A stretch of 64,000 nucleotides of DNA from Cytophagales bacterium. Its GTDB lineage: Bacteria > Bacteroidota > Bacteroidia > Cytophagales > 172606-1. Where the stretch lies: positions 29,772-93,771 of the forward strand of contig JAUJNL010000013.1 in the NCBI GenBank assembly GCA_030448185.1. The letters are read 5' to 3'. The position numbers and the translations under genes were made by a program. Below are positions 41,341-50,519 of this stretch, in pieces. Each line of letters begins with the position of its first letter. The stretch's first letter is position 1. Below the pieces are notes generated by a model. That model saw only the letters and a list, made by a program, of their open reading frames with translations, had not been told where the DNA came from and did no database searches.

Positions 41341-44157
41341 ATGAAGAGAGAGACATACTCCTTAACCTTTTTATCGACTCTTATCCTGTTTGTGGCAGTC
41401 GTCTTAACGGGAAGTGCTCAGACCCTCCGTGGCAAAGTAACCGACTCCAAAACCAATGATCCCCTGCCTGGGGTTTCCGTCACCGTCGAGGGCACTACGC
41501 AGGGCGTCAGTACGGATAGCCAGGGCAACTATTCCCTTCCCCTTCAGGCCGGCAATTTCCGGGTGCAATACTCTTTTGTGGGTTATACCACGCAAACCAG
41601 AAACGTAAGCATGGGCAGCAGTGGCGCTACCCTGGACGTGGCACTGGTAGAAAATACCCTTACGCTGTCTGATGTAGTGGTGGTTGGTTCCCGTTCCACG
41701 CAGATCCGGTCTAACGTAGAAACGGTAGCCCCGGTAGACGTGATCTCATCCCGGGAACTACAGTCGACCGGACAGATTGAACCTACCCAGATGATCAACC
41801 TGGTAGCTCCCTCATTTAACTCAGCCCGCCAGACGGTAGCCGACGGTACGGACCACATCGACCCGGCTACCCTGCGCGGTCTCGGGCCTGACCAGGTACT
41901 GGTGCTGCTTAATGGCAAGCGTCGCCACAACCAGGCCCTAATTAACGTGAACGGTACGGTAGGACGGGGCTCCGTGGGAACGGACCTGAACACCATACCG
42001 GCCGCGGCCATCGAACGGATTGAGGTACTTCGCGAGGGAGCTTCTTCGCAGTACGGTTCGGATGCGATCTCGGGAGTGGTAAACGTAGTACTGAAAAAAG
42101 ATACCGGTACTACGGCCAACCTGCACCTGGGGCAGTTTTACGAAGGAGACGGACGGAATGCGCAACTGGGGCTGTACCACGGCTTTAGAATTGGAAAATT
42201 AGGCGTGATTGGCGCCGCTGCCGATCTGCGGTTCCGGGAAGGCACTAACCGGGCCGGTACGTATACCGGACCAGTATACGTGAACTGGAATGTAAGCCGA
42301 CGTACAATAAATGGGGTACAAGAATCAGAGGAAGACTGGATAGCCAATCGTACCAATCTGTATAACCAGGATGAAGCTCTGATTGCCCAAAACAACTTCA
42401 GCCGGGAAAACAACATGCAGATCGGTAATTCGGCGGTCAACAATTTCGGGGGTATGCTCAACGGCAGCCTTAAAATTGCGCCTAAAACCCAGCTTTACTT
42501 TTCGGGCATCCTTAATTACCGCCAGGGAAGAGGGGCCGGATTTTACCGCTACCCGTTCCAGACCAATCAGGTCATAACTGAGTTGTACCCGAATGGATTC
42601 TTGCCGGAAATCAACTCCACGATCTGGGACCGGTCCGTAATGGTGGGGGCAAACGGAGAATTGGGTAATGGATGGCGCTGGGATCTGTCAACTGTATACG
42701 GGGGCAATTCTTTCCGATTTGATATTACCAATACCAACAATGCTTCGCTGGATTCTTTGAGACAGAACTCTCCTACCGAATTTTACGCGGGTACGCTGAA
42801 GTTTAACCAGAACACGACTGATCTGGGCATTTCTAAAGACTTCGGTAGCCAGATCGGGCTGAAATCATTCAATATTGCCGGTGGATTAACCTACCGCATT
42901 GACAATTATCAGATCGAGCCTGGTGAGGAAGCTTCCTGGAGAAACTACGCTCCCAGCCGAGGCAAAGCAGCCGGAGCCCAGGTATTTCCGGGATTTCAAC
43001 CAGCTAATGCCGTGAACGAAAGCCGTACCATATTTGGAGCCTATCTGGACCTGGAAACGGACCTGACCGAACGGCTGCTGATTGATCTTGCCGGACGCTA
43101 CGAAAATTACAGTGATTTTGGAGGTAATCTGGCGGGCAAGTTCAGTACCCGCTATAAATTTGCTGATTTCTTCTCCCTACGCGGAACGGTTGCCAATGGG
43201 TTCCGGGCTCCCTCCATCCATCAGCGGTACTTTAGTGCTATATCCACGGTGTTCGTTTCGGTTCCCGGGCAGGGCCTTCAGCCTCGTCAGCAGGGAACCT
43301 TTCCTAATGCAAGCCCAGTAGCGCAGGCATTTGGCATCCCTTCGCTTACTGCCGAAAAATCCACCAATTACAGCTTAGGCTTTACCTCGCAGCCTCTACC
43401 AAATATCAGCATTACGGTGGATGCCTATAATATTGACATCAGAGACCGGATTGTACTGACCGGGCAGTTCCAGCGGCCTCCGGCAACCGGAACTCCAACA
43501 CCGGCCCAGATTCAAACGGCGAAAATTCTGGACGAAGCCGGACAAACGGATGTTTCAGCCGCCGTATTCTTCACCAATGCCGTCAATACCCGTACGCAAG
43601 GAATTGACCTGGTTGCTTCCGGAGATTATCGGGTTGCCGGTGGTAGCCTGACCGTAACGTTGGCGGGTAATATCAACCGCACGTGGGTGCGCGGACAACC
43701 TAAAGTCTCTGCCACGCTGCCTTATGAAGTATTCGGCAATGTCCTGTTTGACCGCCAGGAAGAAGGCCGGCTGGAACGGGCGCAACCACGCAATAAGTTT
43801 ACCTTAGGCGCAGTCTACCGGCTTGGGAAGTTTGGTACAAATATCCGCGTGACGCGGTACGGTGAAGTAAAAACGCAGGACCCCAATAATGCTGCACTCG
43901 ATGAGCAATTCAGCGCCAAAGCCATTACGGATCTTAGTGTCAACTACCAGATCAACCGTTTCCTGCAGGCTACCGTAGGGGCTAATAATTTGTTTGATGT
44001 ATACCCCGATAAGATGAAAGCAACCCGTTATCCGACTCCTTCCGATCCGACCTCCCTTGACAACACCTCTTTCGGACGGTTTGTCTACAGCCGGAATGCC
44101 ACGCAGTTTGGCTTCAATGGCGGCTATTACTTTGTCAGCCTGGCAGCTAGGTTTTAA
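41341..44157 (+). CDS. TonB-dependent outer-membrane receptor
   Basis: 938 residues. A signal peptide is followed by a carboxypeptidase-regulatory-like domain (LRGKVTDSKTNDPLPGVSVT), a TonB plug domain (VDVISSRELQSTGQIEPTQM, then LRGLGPDQVLVLLNGKRRH and IERIEVLREGASSQYGSDAI), and a barrel of about 700 residues ending in YYFVSLAARF. It takes up an unknown ligand with TonB energy. Unlike SusC-type receptors it has no SusD partner next to it. The length and plug suggest a siderophore- or vitamin-type receptor, or an orphan SusC-like one. The ligand cannot be decided. Confidence 0.92.
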   Translation: MKRETYSLTFLSTLILFVAVVLTGSAQTLRGKVTDSKTNDPLPGVSVTVEGTTQGVSTDSQGNYSLPLQAGNFRVQYSFVGYTTQTRNVSMGSSGATLDVALVENTLTLSDVVVVGSRSTQIRSNVETVAPVDVISSRELQSTGQIEPTQMINLVAPSFNSARQTVADGTDHIDPATLRGLGPDQVLVLLNGKRRHNQALINVNGTVGRGSVGTDLNTIPAAAIERIEVLREGASSQYGSDAISGVVNVVLKKDTGTTANLHLGQFYEGDGRNAQLGLYHGFRIGKLGVIGAAADLRFREGTNRAGTYTGPVYVNWNVSRRTINGVQESEEDWIANRTNLYNQDEALIAQNNFSRENNMQIGNSAVNNFGGMLNGSLKIAPKTQLYFSGILNYRQGRGAGFYRYPFQTNQVITELYPNGFLPEINSTIWDRSVMVGANGELGNGWRWDLSTVYGGNSFRFDITNTNNASLDSLRQNSPTEFYAGTLKFNQNTTDLGISKDFGSQIGLKSFNIAGGLTYRIDNYQIEPGEEASWRNYAPSRGKAAGAQVFPGFQPANAVNESRTIFGAYLDLETDLTERLLIDLAGRYENYSDFGGNLAGKFSTRYKFADFFSLRGTVANGFRAPSIHQRYFSAISTVFVSVPGQGLQPRQQGTFPNASPVAQAFGIPSLTAEKSTNYSLGFTSQPLPNISITVDAYNIDIRDRIVLTGQFQRPPATGTPTPAQIQTAKILDEAGQTDVSAAVFFTNAVNTRTQGIDLVASGDYRVAGGSLTVTLAGNINRTWVRGQPKVSATLPYEVFGNVLFDRQEEGRLERAQPRNKFTLGAVYRLGKFGTNIRVTRYGEVKTQDPNNAALDEQFSAKAITDLSVNYQINRFLQATVGANNLFDVYPDKMKATRYPTPSDPTSLDNTSFGRFVYSRNATQFGFNGGYYFVSLAARF

Positions 44158-44200
44158 GGGAGTGTTTTCGAGTTGAAAGCAGGCATTAATTCTTCTATGC

Positions 44201-44233
44201 AAGCCCTTTATCCGTTGGATAAGGGGCTTTTTG
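44201..44233. terminator. terminator after the TonB receptor gene
   Basis: AAGCCCTTTATCC pairs with GGATAAGGGGCTT, with a short GTT loop and a TTTTTG run beyond. It lies 44 bases after the stop codon. Confidence 0.85.
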
Positions 44234-44276
44234 TTCTTTACCTCATAAATTCTTCTTAGGAGAGATGTTACTTTTG

Positions 44277-44473
44277 TTAGCTTCGCTGATCCCTAAGCTC
44301 GACTTTAGCATTTCCGAAAATCAGAAAAACCTGCGTTTGCAGTGGAAATTAAGGTGTTTTCAATTTTTGAACATCGCACTTTCAACCCGACATTTAAAAA
44401 TGATTCTCAGGGTTAGCCCTATTTCAACGGTTTCGCACATTGTATTATGAGAAAATGCGAAAGTCGAGCTAAG
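44277..44473. repeat. inverted repeat next to a 13-base word
   Basis: The arms CTAAGCTCGACTTTAGCATT (44293 on) and AAATGCGAAAGTCGAGCTAA (44453 on) pair with two mismatches in 21. The word TTAGCTTCGCTGA (44277-44289) immediately precedes the left arm. The interior has no gene. Confidence 0.65.
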
Positions 44474-45404
44474 AATCGGTTTTAAAAGGGTATTTGGTCC
44501 TCAACCATCATTCCCCTGCCCCCTTCGGCTCTGGCACAACGCTTCCCGCAAGGGGGACTTTTGAACCCAACTGGTCCCCCTTGGTGCAGCTGGAAAGAGG
44601 CTAGCCGAAGGGGGTAGTGAGATGACCGTAGGGGGTTTAAAACCGTTTCTAAAGGGATTGTCATTGCTACAAAGAATTACATTACGAAGTAATCGGCGAA
44701 GCTAACCTAACCAATTCAACATCTAGGCATAAAAACGCTTCCTCCCTCTTGCCCTTCACTCACCCCGCTTTTGCCGAAATAGGTGAACTCCGCTTCGCTA
44801 CGGTTCTGCCGGGCCTTTCCCCGCATGGAATTATTATTTTTCTTTTTTTGATTCTCGTATCATAATTTTCCTGCTAATTCCTACTGCGTTAACGGCGGGA
44901 GGATGGTGCAGCAACAGCGTGGCCCGTTCTGGCCTGAAGCGTTAGCCGGAGGCAAGTGCGGGCTGGGCCTTTTGGAGGGAAGAACGGCCTTTAGCTTCGC
45001 TGAGCTTCGGTTGTTGCTGCGGCCCGGTTAGCTTCGCTGATCCTTTCAGGATTAGTTTCACCCAACTACGTTTCTTTTGTTACGTTGAATTTGGGCAAGC
45101 AAAAGAACCCCTTTAGGGCTCGACGAAGTCAAAAGTAAATCTCTAACTACGGAGATGTCTATTGTTAACAAATTGGTTAGATTCACTATAAATATAAAAG
45201 AGTATCCAGCTACCTGACAACGGGTATTCCACATCCATAAACTATACTTTGAGGGTATAACTCCGGGACTAAAGTCAGAATTTGCCTGCTTTTTTATCCA
45301 TTGAAAAAAAGTTTCGTATATTATCTGTTACCATCCTTAGGGAGAATGCGGGCAGAGAGGTAAATTTTGGAATGAATCAGCGATGATTATGAAAAATATT
45401 GGGT
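44474..45404. other. long gene-free, repeat-rich spacer
   Basis: About 930 bases with no supported gene. It contains two more exact copies of TTAGCTTCGCTGA (44991-45003 and 45028-45040). It also holds CCCCCTTCGGCT/AGCCGAAGGGGG complements (44518 and 44608). Near 44905-45025 GCAGCAACA and TGTTGCTGC face each other around a segment with GGCCTTTTGGAGGGAAGAAC. It is probably a cluster of decayed mobile palindromes. The kinase promoter is expected near 45300-45400. Confidence 0.5.
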
Positions 45405-47210
45405 ATGAGTCCGGTAAAAAAAAGAATATTTTTGATCATTGCCCTGTTCGTCTTTTTTTCGGGCAGCGTATTGCTGGTTAATTATATCGGACTGCACATA
45501 CTCTCCGTAGTGCGGGCCTATATTAATGGAGAAGGCGCCTATTCGAAAGGACAGAAAAACGCCGTATTTTACCTGCACCGGTATACCCTCTCCCACCAGG
45601 AAAGTAACTTTCAGGAATACCGGCGTCAGATTGCTATTCCACTAGGCAATCAGCAGGCCCGGCTGGCGCTGGAAAAACCCCAGCCTGACCTGGAAGCAGC
45701 CCGAAGAGGATTTATCCGGGCCCAGATTCCGGCGGGTGAGATGGATGGCATGATCCGGCTCTACCCCTACTTTCACTTGCTTGCCGAAACAAGACAGGCG
45801 CTGGAAATATGGGCCCGGGGCGACACGCTGATCAATGAAGTAGCCCGGGATGCCCAGTTGCTGCACAGCAGAATTACTTCCGGTCAATATTCGCAGCAAG
45901 AAATTAATCAGACCATGAACGAAATTGGGCGGCTCAATGGGCAGCTAACCCAGATGCAGGATGAGTTTTCGTGGACCATGCATCAGGCAGCCCGCCGCGT
46001 TCAACGGATGCTGTTTAATTTTATGGCCGTCTTTATTTCATCTTTGCTGGTGCTTTGTGGATATATAGCGGCCAGAGCCCTCAAATACATCCAAGAATCA
46101 GAGGAGAAATACCGCATCCTGTTTGAAGAATCCCACCACGGCTTATTTATTGCAAGTGCCGATGGTACTATTACGGATCTTAATCCGACCGGCATGCGGT
46201 TACTGGGTTTTAGGGACCCGACAGAAATCCAATCGGTTACTATTTTCCGGCTCTTTGCCCAACAGGACGAACAAAGCGTAGAGCTGCGGCAACAACTGGA
46301 ACGGGCCCATCAGGTAACCGACTGGGAGGCAGAAATTATCCTCCATGACGGTACCCGGCATGCCATGATGCTGAATGCGACTGTGCAATACGATACCAAG
46401 GGCAGAATTACGGCCTACCGGGGTAGTATCCGGGATATAACCGAACGCAAACGGGCTCTGGCTACACTTAAAGAACAAAATGCCGAACTGAAAAAAATTA
46501 ACACGGAACTCGACAATTATGTCTATCGGGCCTCTCATGACTTGCGTGCTCCCTTGTCGTCGCTGCTGGGACTAATCAATATTACCAACGCGGAGAGCCA
46601 TGAGGAAATCAGGAAACAGTACCTTGATCTCATGCTGAAAAGCGTCAGTAAACTGGATCGATTAATTCAGAACATTATTAATCACTCTAAGAATGCGCGG
46701 GTAGAGGTGGTACCGCAGCCGATTAATTTCCGGGAGATGATTGCTGACGTACTGGACGACCTGCATTATATGGAAGGCAGCAAAGAGGTAGAAAAACAAA
46801 TTTCTATCGAGGAAGAAGGCATTTTTTATTCCGATGAATTCCGGGTACGCATTATTTTCAGCAATATCCTTTCCAATGCCATCCGGTTCCGTAATCCGCT
46901 TATTCTTTCCTGTATCCGGATTACAATCCATACAAGTATCAGTGGGGCGACTATCCGGTTTGAGGACAATGGACTGGGAATCGCCCCCGAGTATATTGAT
47001 AAGATATTTGATATGTTTTACCGGGCCTCGGTGAACAGTACCGGCTCCGGGTTGGGTTTATATATTGTTAATGAGGTTATTACTTCCCTGGGTGGAAGCA
47101 TAAAAGTAGATTCCCAGGTAAGACAAGGCACCAGTTTTACCGTAGAACTACCCATCATGGCACCTGAACCTACGCACAACAGCTATAGTTTGAAAAATTT
47201 ACCGGCCTGA
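45405..47210 (+). CDS. membrane PAS-domain sensor histidine kinase
   Basis: 601 residues from the ATG at 45405; a TTG six bases upstream is in frame. Two membrane helices (IFLIIALFVFFSGSVLLVNY and FNFMAVFISSLLVLCGYIAA) enclose an extracytoplasmic sensor of about 170 residues. A PAS domain follows (YRILFEESHHGLFIASADGT). The phosphoacceptor His lies in YRASHDLRAPLSSLLGLI. The ATP-binding domain has ILSNAIRFRN, EDNGLGIAPEYIDKIFDMFY and GSGLGLYIVNEVI. No response regulator gene is adjacent, so this is an orphan kinase. Its signal is unknown. Confidence 0.92.
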   Translation: MSPVKKRIFLIIALFVFFSGSVLLVNYIGLHILSVVRAYINGEGAYSKGQKNAVFYLHRYTLSHQESNFQEYRRQIAIPLGNQQARLALEKPQPDLEAARRGFIRAQIPAGEMDGMIRLYPYFHLLAETRQALEIWARGDTLINEVARDAQLLHSRITSGQYSQQEINQTMNEIGRLNGQLTQMQDEFSWTMHQAARRVQRMLFNFMAVFISSLLVLCGYIAARALKYIQESEEKYRILFEESHHGLFIASADGTITDLNPTGMRLLGFRDPTEIQSVTIFRLFAQQDEQSVELRQQLERAHQVTDWEAEIILHDGTRHAMMLNATVQYDTKGRITAYRGSIRDITERKRALATLKEQNAELKKINTELDNYVYRASHDLRAPLSSLLGLINITNAESHEEIRKQYLDLMLKSVSKLDRLIQNIINHSKNARVEVVPQPINFREMIADVLDDLHYMEGSKEVEKQISIEEEGIFYSDEFRVRIIFSNILSNAIRFRNPLILSCIRITIHTSISGATIRFEDNGLGIAPEYIDKIFDMFYRASVNSTGSGLGLYIVNEVITSLGGSIKVDSQVRQGTSFTVELPIMAPEPTHNSYSLKNLPA

Positions 47211-47258
47211 CCACTGCTGCCGCACCAGCAATGCCAAACCATTATCCAACCAACTACT

Positions 47259-47534
47259 ATGAAACCGGTTCACCCGTCCATTTCCTCCCCGTACTATGAT
47301 ACCCTGGCCGCCTTGGCTAGCCAGAAAAAATACATGGGAATCAAGTATTTCACCGAGTACCGTGAGCTTATTTCCACTACGGCTATTATCACTGATTTCT
47401 TTGTCAGGGACGCCGCAGAATACATGCTGCTCAGTACCGGAGAAGAAGTCCGGCTTGACCGCCTGGTCATGGCCGGTACCTTTACCCCGCCAAGCTACGG
47501 GCACCTTGATTTCTCCTGCGATTGCAACCAGTAG
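47259..47534 (+). CDS. Rof-like small protein (Rho-binding antiterminator family)
   Basis: 91 residues. The core YYDTLAALASQKKYMGIKYF and RDAAEYMLLSTGEEVRLDRL follow the pattern of Rof proteins, which bind Rho factor and hinder transcription termination. The C-terminal Cys pair (SCDCNQ) is not typical. It stands 48 bases after the kinase gene. The family assignment rests on motif likeness by eye, and the Rho link is from the family, not shown here. Confidence 0.55.
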   Translation: MKPVHPSISSPYYDTLAALASQKKYMGIKYFTEYRELISTTAIITDFFVRDAAEYMLLSTGEEVRLDRLVMAGTFTPPSYGHLDFSCDCNQ

Positions 47535-47540
47535 CAGCAT

Positions 47541-47670
47541 TTCGATGGACGATGTTCGATTGCCGATGTTCGATGTTTGAAATAAGTAGTGGATACAAGG
47601 GAACATAAATTCGCACCTGGTACATCCTACCTCTGACTTCTAGGTTCTTTCTCGAACATCGTCCATCGAA
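47541..47670. repeat. perfect 19-base inverted repeat in a GATGTTCGA-rich spacer
   Basis: TTCGATGGACGATGTTCGA (47541-47559) is the exact complement of TCGAACATCGTCCATCGAA (47652-47670). GATGTTCGAT is repeated several times in between. A similar word occurs at 30305. It may act as a terminator for the convergent genes or be a scattered repeat. Confidence 0.7.
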
Positions 47671-47689
47671 CATCGAAAATCAAAACGGT

Positions 47690-48229
47690 TCAGCCCACAA
47701 GGCGTGTCAGGCTTTCGATATGCGCCAGATGATGCCGTCCGTGCCAGGCGTACTGCACCAAAGCCTGATCAAGCGTATAGGTGCGATTGTAAACCGGATG
47801 AAAAAAGCTGCGTTGCCACTGGTCCTCAGTCAGGTGCCACAACAAGGTAGTCCAGCGGATGTGTAAAGCTTCCAGCAAGGATAAGGAAACAGTTACCGGG
47901 GTCGCTTCCACGTCAGGCAGTTGTATCCAGGCAGTTGGGTCAATCCTAGGAACGGCAGGATGCTCCTCAGTAAGGGCCATGCGAAAGCGGATGTAGAAAT
48001 TAAGGTGTACATCGGCCAGGTGATGCAGCACCTGACGTCCGGTCCAGCCGCCGGGTCGGTAAGGTTGTTGTAGTCTTACGCCGCCAACGTTACGGGCTGC
48101 CGCGGTTAACTGGGCAGGCAGCGCCGCAATTTGCTCAATGAGTGCTGTCCGCTCCGAAGCAGTAAGGGGCACCTCAGGCAGTACCGGGCGGCCAATCGGG
48201 TAACGCAGGTCGGGGATGTTGTCTTCCAT
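47690..48229 (-). CDS. YfiT/DinB-family putative thiol transferase
   Basis: 179 residues. The start DLRYPIGRPVLPEVPLT is the family signature. The metal-binding His residues are in LHHLADVHLNFYIRF and AWHGRHHLAHIESL. Members of this group (YfiT, BstA) transfer small thiols such as bacillithiol to electrophiles. Whether this organism makes bacillithiol is not shown. It acts in the cytoplasm. Confidence 0.9.
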   Translation of the reverse strand: MEDNIPDLRYPIGRPVLPEVPLTASERTALIEQIAALPAQLTAAARNVGGVRLQQPYRPGGWTGRQVLHHLADVHLNFYIRFRMALTEEHPAVPRIDPTAWIQLPDVEATPVTVSLSLLEALHIRWTTLLWHLTEDQWQRSFFHPVYNRTYTLDQALVQYAWHGRHHLAHIESLTRLVG

Positions 48230-48290
48230 AAGACCAAATTAAATAATCCTACTTTAACACGTTACGCCATACGTAATATCTGTGGTTGTT

Positions 48291-48405
48291 CCGCATTTAG
48301 TTTTGCTCAGATAGTTGCCATGCGGAGCGAAGGAAAAGCGCATTAAGGAAAAGCGCATTTTAAATGCGCCGTTCGACCATCCGCATTGTAAATGCGGATG
48401 AACGC
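48291..48405. repeat. second palindromic repeat, with a diverged 22-base unit in the other hairpin
   Basis: It is related to the repeat at 25516-25687. Its first palindrome (CCGCATTT...CATGCGGA, 48291-48326) is interrupted by TTAGTTTTGCTCAGATAGTT, which matches 18 of 22 positions of the 22-base unit in reverse orientation. The last palindrome (CCGCATTGTAAATGCGG, 48381-48397) is clean. In the 25.6 kb repeat the situation is reversed. Confidence 0.7.
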
Positions 48406-48864
48406 CTGATGAACGCCTGAAATTTGTCATCCACTTATTAAAGTGTTAAAGTAGTAATAATCTCTCCGGCTCATTCCGCAGGTACTGCCCGCAGTGGTTT
48501 TTTTGCTTGGAATAGCCCTACCTTCTGGCTGGTCCGCGCATTGACGTAACCATAACCAATACCTTATTTCTTACCGCTTTTGTGCAGTACAATGAGCAAC
48601 GGAGGAATATGAACGTAAATACCCGGCTGCAATGGCGCTATAAGCCAGCTTCTGACTTATTAATCGTCTACGGATAATTTATCTGCCAGCTCCTTTTGCG
48701 GTCCGTAACCGCGCCTTGGTACTTAAACTAACCTATTGGTGGAAGATATGACGTTGTCAACCTATGGATTAACTCATGTTCAGGTTGCCAAATTTTGTTT
48801 TTTTTGCCCATATATGCAGAAACTTTGCGAACTTCTTAAGTAAAACCGTGTAACGAAGTTTTAA
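48406..48864. other. spacer without a supported gene
   Basis: About 460 bases. A GATGAACGCCT repeat lies at 48398-48418. No open frame looks like protein and no RNA was recognised. It contains the promoter of the STAS-like gene. Confidence 0.35.
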
Positions 48865-49277
48865 ATGAACGCAATGAGAAAGCAATACTTTACCTGTCCG
48901 CATTTTACCATGTGGATTGAGGATGGAATTTTTTTGAAAATATCTATGTCGAGGATTATACCCTGGAAATGGCAGAAAGAGCCGTAGCGGAAAGATTAAG
49001 AATGAGTGAAAATCATTCCTATCCCGCGCTTGCGGATTGCCGTACCGTGAAGTATTTTCATAAAGATGCCCGGCAGTTTTTAGCCGCTAAAGAAAACACT
49101 GCCCTCCTAAACGCCGGAGCCCTTCTCATTGATAATGCTTTGCAGAAAGTACTAGGAAATTTTTTCATTTTTATCAACAAGCCTGGAGTTCCCATTCAGC
49201 TATTTACCAACCAGGATCAGGCGATGGCCTGGCTCCAACCATTTAAAAAATCGCAGCTTGAGGTTAAGAGCCATTAG
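48865..49277 (+). CDS. STAS-like domain protein, one frameshift
   Basis: About 137 residues if one T is restored in the T run at 48929-48935. The start MRKQYFTCPHFTMWIEDGIF joins ENIYVEDYTLEMAERAVAER. Then LADCRTVKYFHKDARQFLA, LLIDNALQKVLGNFFIF and KPGVPIQLFTNQDQAMAWL follow, the pattern of a small STAS-like family (DUF7793-type) common in Bacteroidota. Such proteins may bind partners or nucleotides, but nothing is known here. It overlaps the next gene (minus strand) by 14 bases at its 3' end. Confidence 0.6.
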
Positions 49278-49488
49278 TCTGGAGTAGCTTGATCCGCTCT
49301 TCCAGCACTTGTATTCGCTCCCGGAGGGCCTGGTTTTCAGTAGCCAGCGAGATACTTAATTCAACAATGCAATCGGAGTTCTCAAACTCTTCCAGCTCAA
49401 TGTAATACTTGCCATTGAGCTTAACGAGTTCTACCTGTCTGGAAACCAGTTTCGAAGGTCCTCCTGTATTGAGTAGAATGACAGACAT
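49264..49488 (-). CDS. small protein with a C-terminal leucine zipper
   Basis: 74 residues, family unknown. The first part has two strands (VELVKLNGKYYIELEEFENS). The second is a heptad helix (ATENQALRERIQVLEERIKL) likely to dimerise. It is convergent with the STAS-like gene and overlaps its end. It lies 119 bases downstream of the XRE-type gene, whose protein also ends in a coiled coil. Confidence 0.55.
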   Translation of the reverse strand: MSVILLNTGGPSKLVSRQVELVKLNGKYYIELEEFENSDCIVELSISLATENQALRERIQVLEERIKLLQTNGS

Positions 49489-49607
49489 ACCTTAAGATGT
49501 GCTTAATAATTTAATTGCCTAATGTACTTGCAAACCGATAAGGCCTGTAAAGTTTTATGTAAGCGGCATTCTTAACTGATGCGGGTCAACCAACCTGTTT
49601 GGGCCAC

Positions 49608-50135
49608 TCAGGCAATTCTGCGGTTTTTATCTTCTCCCCCACGGGCATCTTTATAGAACTGAATCACTTCTTTCAAATCCCGGTTAGTAGCAGCCAGTAC
49701 TTCAGCGGAATTCTTATAAGCATCAATAGTCATGCTTTGATAGGTAGTGATTCCTTCCAGGGAAGTAATTTGTAATTGGAGTTTTTCAATTTCGGCCCTT
49801 AGACGGGTATTCTCCTGGTGCCAATCGGCAGTCTGAGCTGGTGCATGTCCATCCGGAGCCTGGAAACCGGATGCATCAGGTGTATTCCCGATCTCCTGCG
49901 GCTCCAATACCATTTTCCCCTCTCCCTGCAGCAACCAGGATGGGTTCAATTCAGGACATGCATTCAAGATCGCGACCAGTTTAGTTATCCCGTAATTTTT
50001 CCCTCTGATCACATTCGATATCTGAGCACCGGAAGTATGGGTCAAGCGGCCAAACTGATTGACGCCGATCCGTTTGAAGGAAAGATATTCTTGTAACCGG
50101 CGTCCGATGGATGGCAAACTCGTATCTCTGTTCAT
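49608..50135 (-). CDS. phage-repressor-like XRE protein with coiled-coil tail
   Basis: 175 residues. The N-terminal helix-turn-helix (RRLQEYLSFKRIGVNQFGRL, then GAQISNVIRGKNYG) and the PELNPSWLLQGEGKM signature are typical of repressor-like proteins of Bacteroidota. A low-complexity linker leads to a long coiled coil (ENTRLRAEIEKLQLQITSLE) ending near RGGEDKNRR. It is a DNA-binding regulator of unknown target. No phage genes are nearby. Confidence 0.8.
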   Translation of the reverse strand: MNRDTSLPSIGRRLQEYLSFKRIGVNQFGRLTHTSGAQISNVIRGKNYGITKLVAILNACPELNPSWLLQGEGKMVLEPQEIGNTPDASGFQAPDGHAPAQTADWHQENTRLRAEIEKLQLQITSLEGITTYQSMTIDAYKNSAEVLAATNRDLKEVIQFYKDARGGEDKNRRIA

Positions 50136-50519
50136 TGTTAGGAATGCTTGACGGTTATTGGAAATGTGTTGGTAAAGTATGGCTAATTATAGTAGATCCT
50201 CCGATAAAGTTAACAATATAATTAACAACACCTACTGCACGCCGGCGCTGTATTTTTACTATAGAAAGCAGCTATAATACCATATACTGAGCAGAGCAGC
50301 ATTACGGGTTGGCTGTTTCTACTGTCCTCTTACTGAAAAACCAGAAATAAACCCCACTACGGCTATGAGCAATGGATATCAACAATAGAGTAAAGGATAA
50401 AACAGGTAGCAAGAGAATTAAAAAATATACTATACGCAGGTTAAAAATATTCTATACTCTCTGGTAGCATCAACCTTTGCTAGGGTAATTTACGACAAGA
50501 TTGTCTCCGCTATATTTGC
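50136..50519. other. spacer between XRE gene and HTCS gene
   Basis: About 380 AT-rich bases. I found no gene and no strong palindrome. It contains the 3' end of the HTCS unit and the promoter of the XRE gene. Confidence 0.35.

Noticed and set aside
44880..45130. Apparent protein on the minus strand in the repeat-rich spacer
   Set aside because: The frame is made of repeat words (GAAGCTCAGCGAAGC) and includes stops. Such frames are common false calls in repeats.
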